NCBI RefSeq assembly: GCF_009176545.1
Contig: NZ_VTOJ01000002.1
Coordinates: 1,984,001 to 2,048,000 of the forward strand
DNA: 64,000 bases
Direction of reading: 5' to 3'
Source: Salinigranum salinum
GTDB taxonomy: Archaea; Halobacteriota; Halobacteria; Halobacteriales; Haloferacaceae
Shown: piece by piece, positions 62,215-64,000 of the stretch
How positions within the stretch are numbered: position 1 is the stretch's first letter
How the letters are laid out: the number at the start of each line of letters is the position of its first letter
Notes under the pieces: model-generated
Told to the model about the DNA's origin: nothing
The model's input: the letters and a program-made list of their open reading frames with translations, nothing else
Databases searched by the model: none
Made by a program: the position numbers and the translations under genes

Positions 62215-62919
62215 CTAGATCGCCTCGATTCGCACGGTGATCTGATCCCCGTCGGCCAGCCCGAGGGCGTCGCGGAGCCGGTCGGGAGCGATGATCTCCA
62301 GCTGCGTCTCGTCGTGGTGGGTGCGGTCGGGGACGATGATGTGGGCGTCCTCGTACGTTTCGCCCTCGAAGCCGACGGTGGCCGCGTAGCAGGTCGCCGA
62401 CCCGAACGTCCGTTCGTCGTCCTCCCAGCCGTCGATCGGGACGGCGTCGAGCGAGCCGATGGCGGTGCGGGCGCGGACGCTGTCCGGCGTGAGATCGACG
62501 TTGAGGGTGCCGGGATACGGTTCGTAGCCGAGCCGTTCGCGGAACTGCGTCATGTACCCCGACAGGGAGATGTAGTGTTTGCCCTCGCCCATCCCGCCGG
62601 TCACAGCGCCCTCCAGCGTGACGGCGTCCGGTCCTCGGAAGATCTGGCGATACTCGGCGTACTCCGCGTGGAGCGCCGCCTCTCCGTCGGCAGTCACCGA
62701 CACCCACTGGCCGTCGCTCACGACGTCGCGGTCGAGGTAGCCCGCCTCGTCGAGCCGCTGGAGCCGCCGTGAGGCGGTCTGACTCGACGTCTCGAGCTCG
62801 GCGGCCAGCCCCGAACAGGAGATCTTGACCGGCCCGGTCAGGCCGCCGTCGAGTGCGACCCGCTTCAGCGCGGCGAGTTCGTCGTAGCCGACGGCCGTCG
62901 TCGGTACCGATTCTGGCAT
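62215..62919 (-). CDS. rbkR: RbkR: HTH regulator fused to CTP-dependent riboflavin kinase
   Basis: A 234-residue two-domain protein from ATG 62919. The winged helix covers ~15-85 (SCSGLAAELETSSQTASRRL). The kinase covers ~95-234, with GAVTGGMGEGKHYISLSGYM (CTP-binding), YPGTLNVDL and HHDETQLEIIAPDRLRDAL. It phosphorylates riboflavin to FMN using CTP and, in archaea that have this fusion, represses riboflavin genes. It is cotranscribed with ribB, consistent with feedback control. Confidence 0.92.
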   Translation of the reverse strand: MPESVPTTAVGYDELAALKRVALDGGLTGPVKISCSGLAAELETSSQTASRRLQRLDEAGYLDRDVVSDGQWVSVTADGEAALHAEYAEYRQIFRGPDAVTLEGAVTGGMGEGKHYISLSGYMTQFRERLGYEPYPGTLNVDLTPDSVRARTAIGSLDAVPIDGWEDDERTFGSATCYAATVGFEGETYEDAHIIVPDRTHHDETQLEIIAPDRLRDALGLADGDQITVRIEAI

Positions 62920-63158
62920 ACGTTCGTGTTGGGAAGCCGCCGGGATAAGCATGCCGAATCTGGGATGCGTCCCAGAATCGTTACGGTCGGGGGACGGGCG
63001 AGCGGCGGGTGAACGAGCAACGAGCGCCGAGCGGTCGTCGGGGATCGGTGTAGGAACGACCACGGGCTAAACGTGTCGGTTGGTGCAGTCGAGACGCAGG
63101 CAGCCCTCGACCGTCGCAACTCGGTACCCTAATACCGGACGCGGCGGAAGGCACGCGC

Positions 63159-64000
63159 ATGTTCAGAGAGTTCCGGACGGAGGTCGAGGCGGCCCTCTCC
63201 GCCGCGCTCGCGTCGCTCGACCTGCCGACCGACGACCTCGGCGTAGAGGAACCCCCCGAAGACGTCTCGGCGACACTGGCGTCGAGCGTCGCGTTCCGAC
63301 TCGCGAGCGAGGTCGGGGCACCGCCGCCGAAGATCGCCGCCGACGTCGCCGACGCCGTTTCGACCGCGGAGTACGAGTACGTCGGGGCGGTCGACACGCA
63401 GGGACCCTACGTGAACTTCCACGTCTCCGAGCAGTACGACGCCGCGACGCTCGACGCCGCCCAGGACGAGGAGTACGGCCGACTCGAGCCGAAGGAGACG
63501 AGCGTCGTGGTCGAACACACCTCGGCCAACCCCACCGGTCCGGTCCACGTCGGCCGCGCCCGCAACCCGATTTTGGGGGACGCTATCGCCCGCTGTCTCG
63601 ACTACGCCGGCTACGACGTCGAGCGCCACTACTACGTGAACGACGCCGGCCGCCAGGTCGCCGTCTTCACGTGGGCGTACGAGACGTTCGACGAGAGTGA
63701 CCTCCCGGAACCCGAGCGCAACCGACCCGACTACGACCTCGTCCGCTACTACCGGAAGGGGAACCAGTGGCTCGACGAGGCCGCCGCCGCGGACGTGGCG
63801 ACGGCCGAGGCGGAGATCGAGTCGATCATGCAGGGGCTAGAGGCGGGCGACGAGGAGACGTTCGAGCGCGTCGGCCACGTCGTCGATCAGGTGCTGGCGG
63901 GGATGCGCCAGTCGCTCGAACGACTGCCCGCCGAGTTCGACGCCTTCGTCAAGGAGACGGAGTTCATCCGCGACGACTCCGCCGACGACGTCGTCGGTCG
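63159..64000 (+). CDS. argS: Arginine--tRNA ligase (3' end outside window)
   Basis: The first 280 residues of ArgRS. The N-terminal Add1 tRNA-binding domain is at ~1-110. The class I signature region is [20 protein letters not shown] (HIGH-like HVGR, ~residue 135). [17 protein letters not shown] follows, as is standard. It charges tRNA-Arg. The KMSK loop and anticodon domain lie beyond the window. Confidence 0.93.
   Translation, partial: MFREFRTEVEAALSAALASLDLPTDDLGVEEPPEDVSATLASSVAFRLASEVGAPPPKIAADVADAVSTAEYEYVGAVDTQGPYVNFHVSEQYDAATLDAAQDEEYGRLEPKETSVVVEHTSANPTGPVHVGRARNPILGDAIARCLDYAGYDVERHYYVNDAGRQVAVFTWAYETFDESDLPEPERNRPDYDLVRYYRKGNQWLDEAAAADVATAEAEIESIMQGLEAGDEETFERVGHVVDQVLAGMRQSLERLPAEFDAFVKETEFIRDDSADDVVG

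Overview
This window comes from a halophilic archaeon (class Halobacteria). Base composition is strongly GC-rich, and the predicted proteins are acidic and rich in Asp, Glu, Val and Ala. It encodes an A-type ATP synthase, bacteriorhodopsin with its activator Bat, archaeal lipid enzymes (CarS), aRF1, TiaS, GfcR and RbkR. Promoters look archaeal: AT-rich TATA boxes about 25-35 bases upstream of starts, many genes leaderless or nearly so, and T-tract terminators. Genus cannot be fixed from the sequence alone; a Haloferacales-like haloarchaeon is plausible. I see no tRNA, rRNA or CRISPR array.

Layout. 0-3.5 kb: end of a secreted DUF7345-like protein, a pilin-like protein, a GT87 membrane glycosyltransferase and a quinone-type methyltransferase. 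3.6-17.5 kb: the ATP synthase operon atpHIKECFAB, followed by a phototrophy module (small membrane protein, bat, bop, lycopene cyclase), then atpD and a DUF6276 gene. The light-driven proton pump and the enzyme that uses the proton gradient are thus physically interleaved. 17.5-20.8 kb: two paralogous winged-helix regulators (one frameshifted) and prf1. 20.9-26.5 kb: an AT-richer island with a cupin, a SUI1-like protein and an HxlR-type regulator next to an SDR-DoxX-VOC-TRIC operon resembling bacterial quinone/catechol detoxification loci. 26.6-32 kb: a ComB-family protein, an ATP-grasp protein, CoxS and CoxM without the large molybdenum subunit, and an MFS transporter. 32.3-38.3 kb: small haloarchaeal proteins, a cold-shock protein, a Brz-like zinc finger, an Lrp regulator and a CPA2 antiporter.

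38.3-42.7 kb is a metal-responsive locus. Six DtxR-type boxes (TTTAGG-N4-CCTAAA, five exact) serve three promoters: a DUF7552/DUF7260 pair, a 53-residue protein, and a lipoprotein of six helical repeats ending in a blue-copper domain. A dead TnpB gene lies inside it. 42.7-64 kb: mostly housekeeping and accessory genes (low-molecular-weight phosphatase/ArsC, a PD-(D/E)XK-like protein, tiaS, a COG1395-type regulator, glutaredoxin, an ASST-like propeller, a purine permease, gfcR, pyrE, an esterase, carS, gldA, DUF502, ilvE, an epimerase, rbkR-ribB and the start of argS).

Most notable points: (1) bop/bat/crtY inside the atp operon, with a near-consensus Bat activator site before bop; (2) a perfect copy of that site, correctly spaced from a TATA box, in front of a Brz-like zinc-finger gene 18 kb away; (3) the metal-box cluster around a possible EfeO-like cupredoxin/repeat protein; (4) an HxlR regulator whose target promoter is duplicated, one copy driving a 45-codon ORF.
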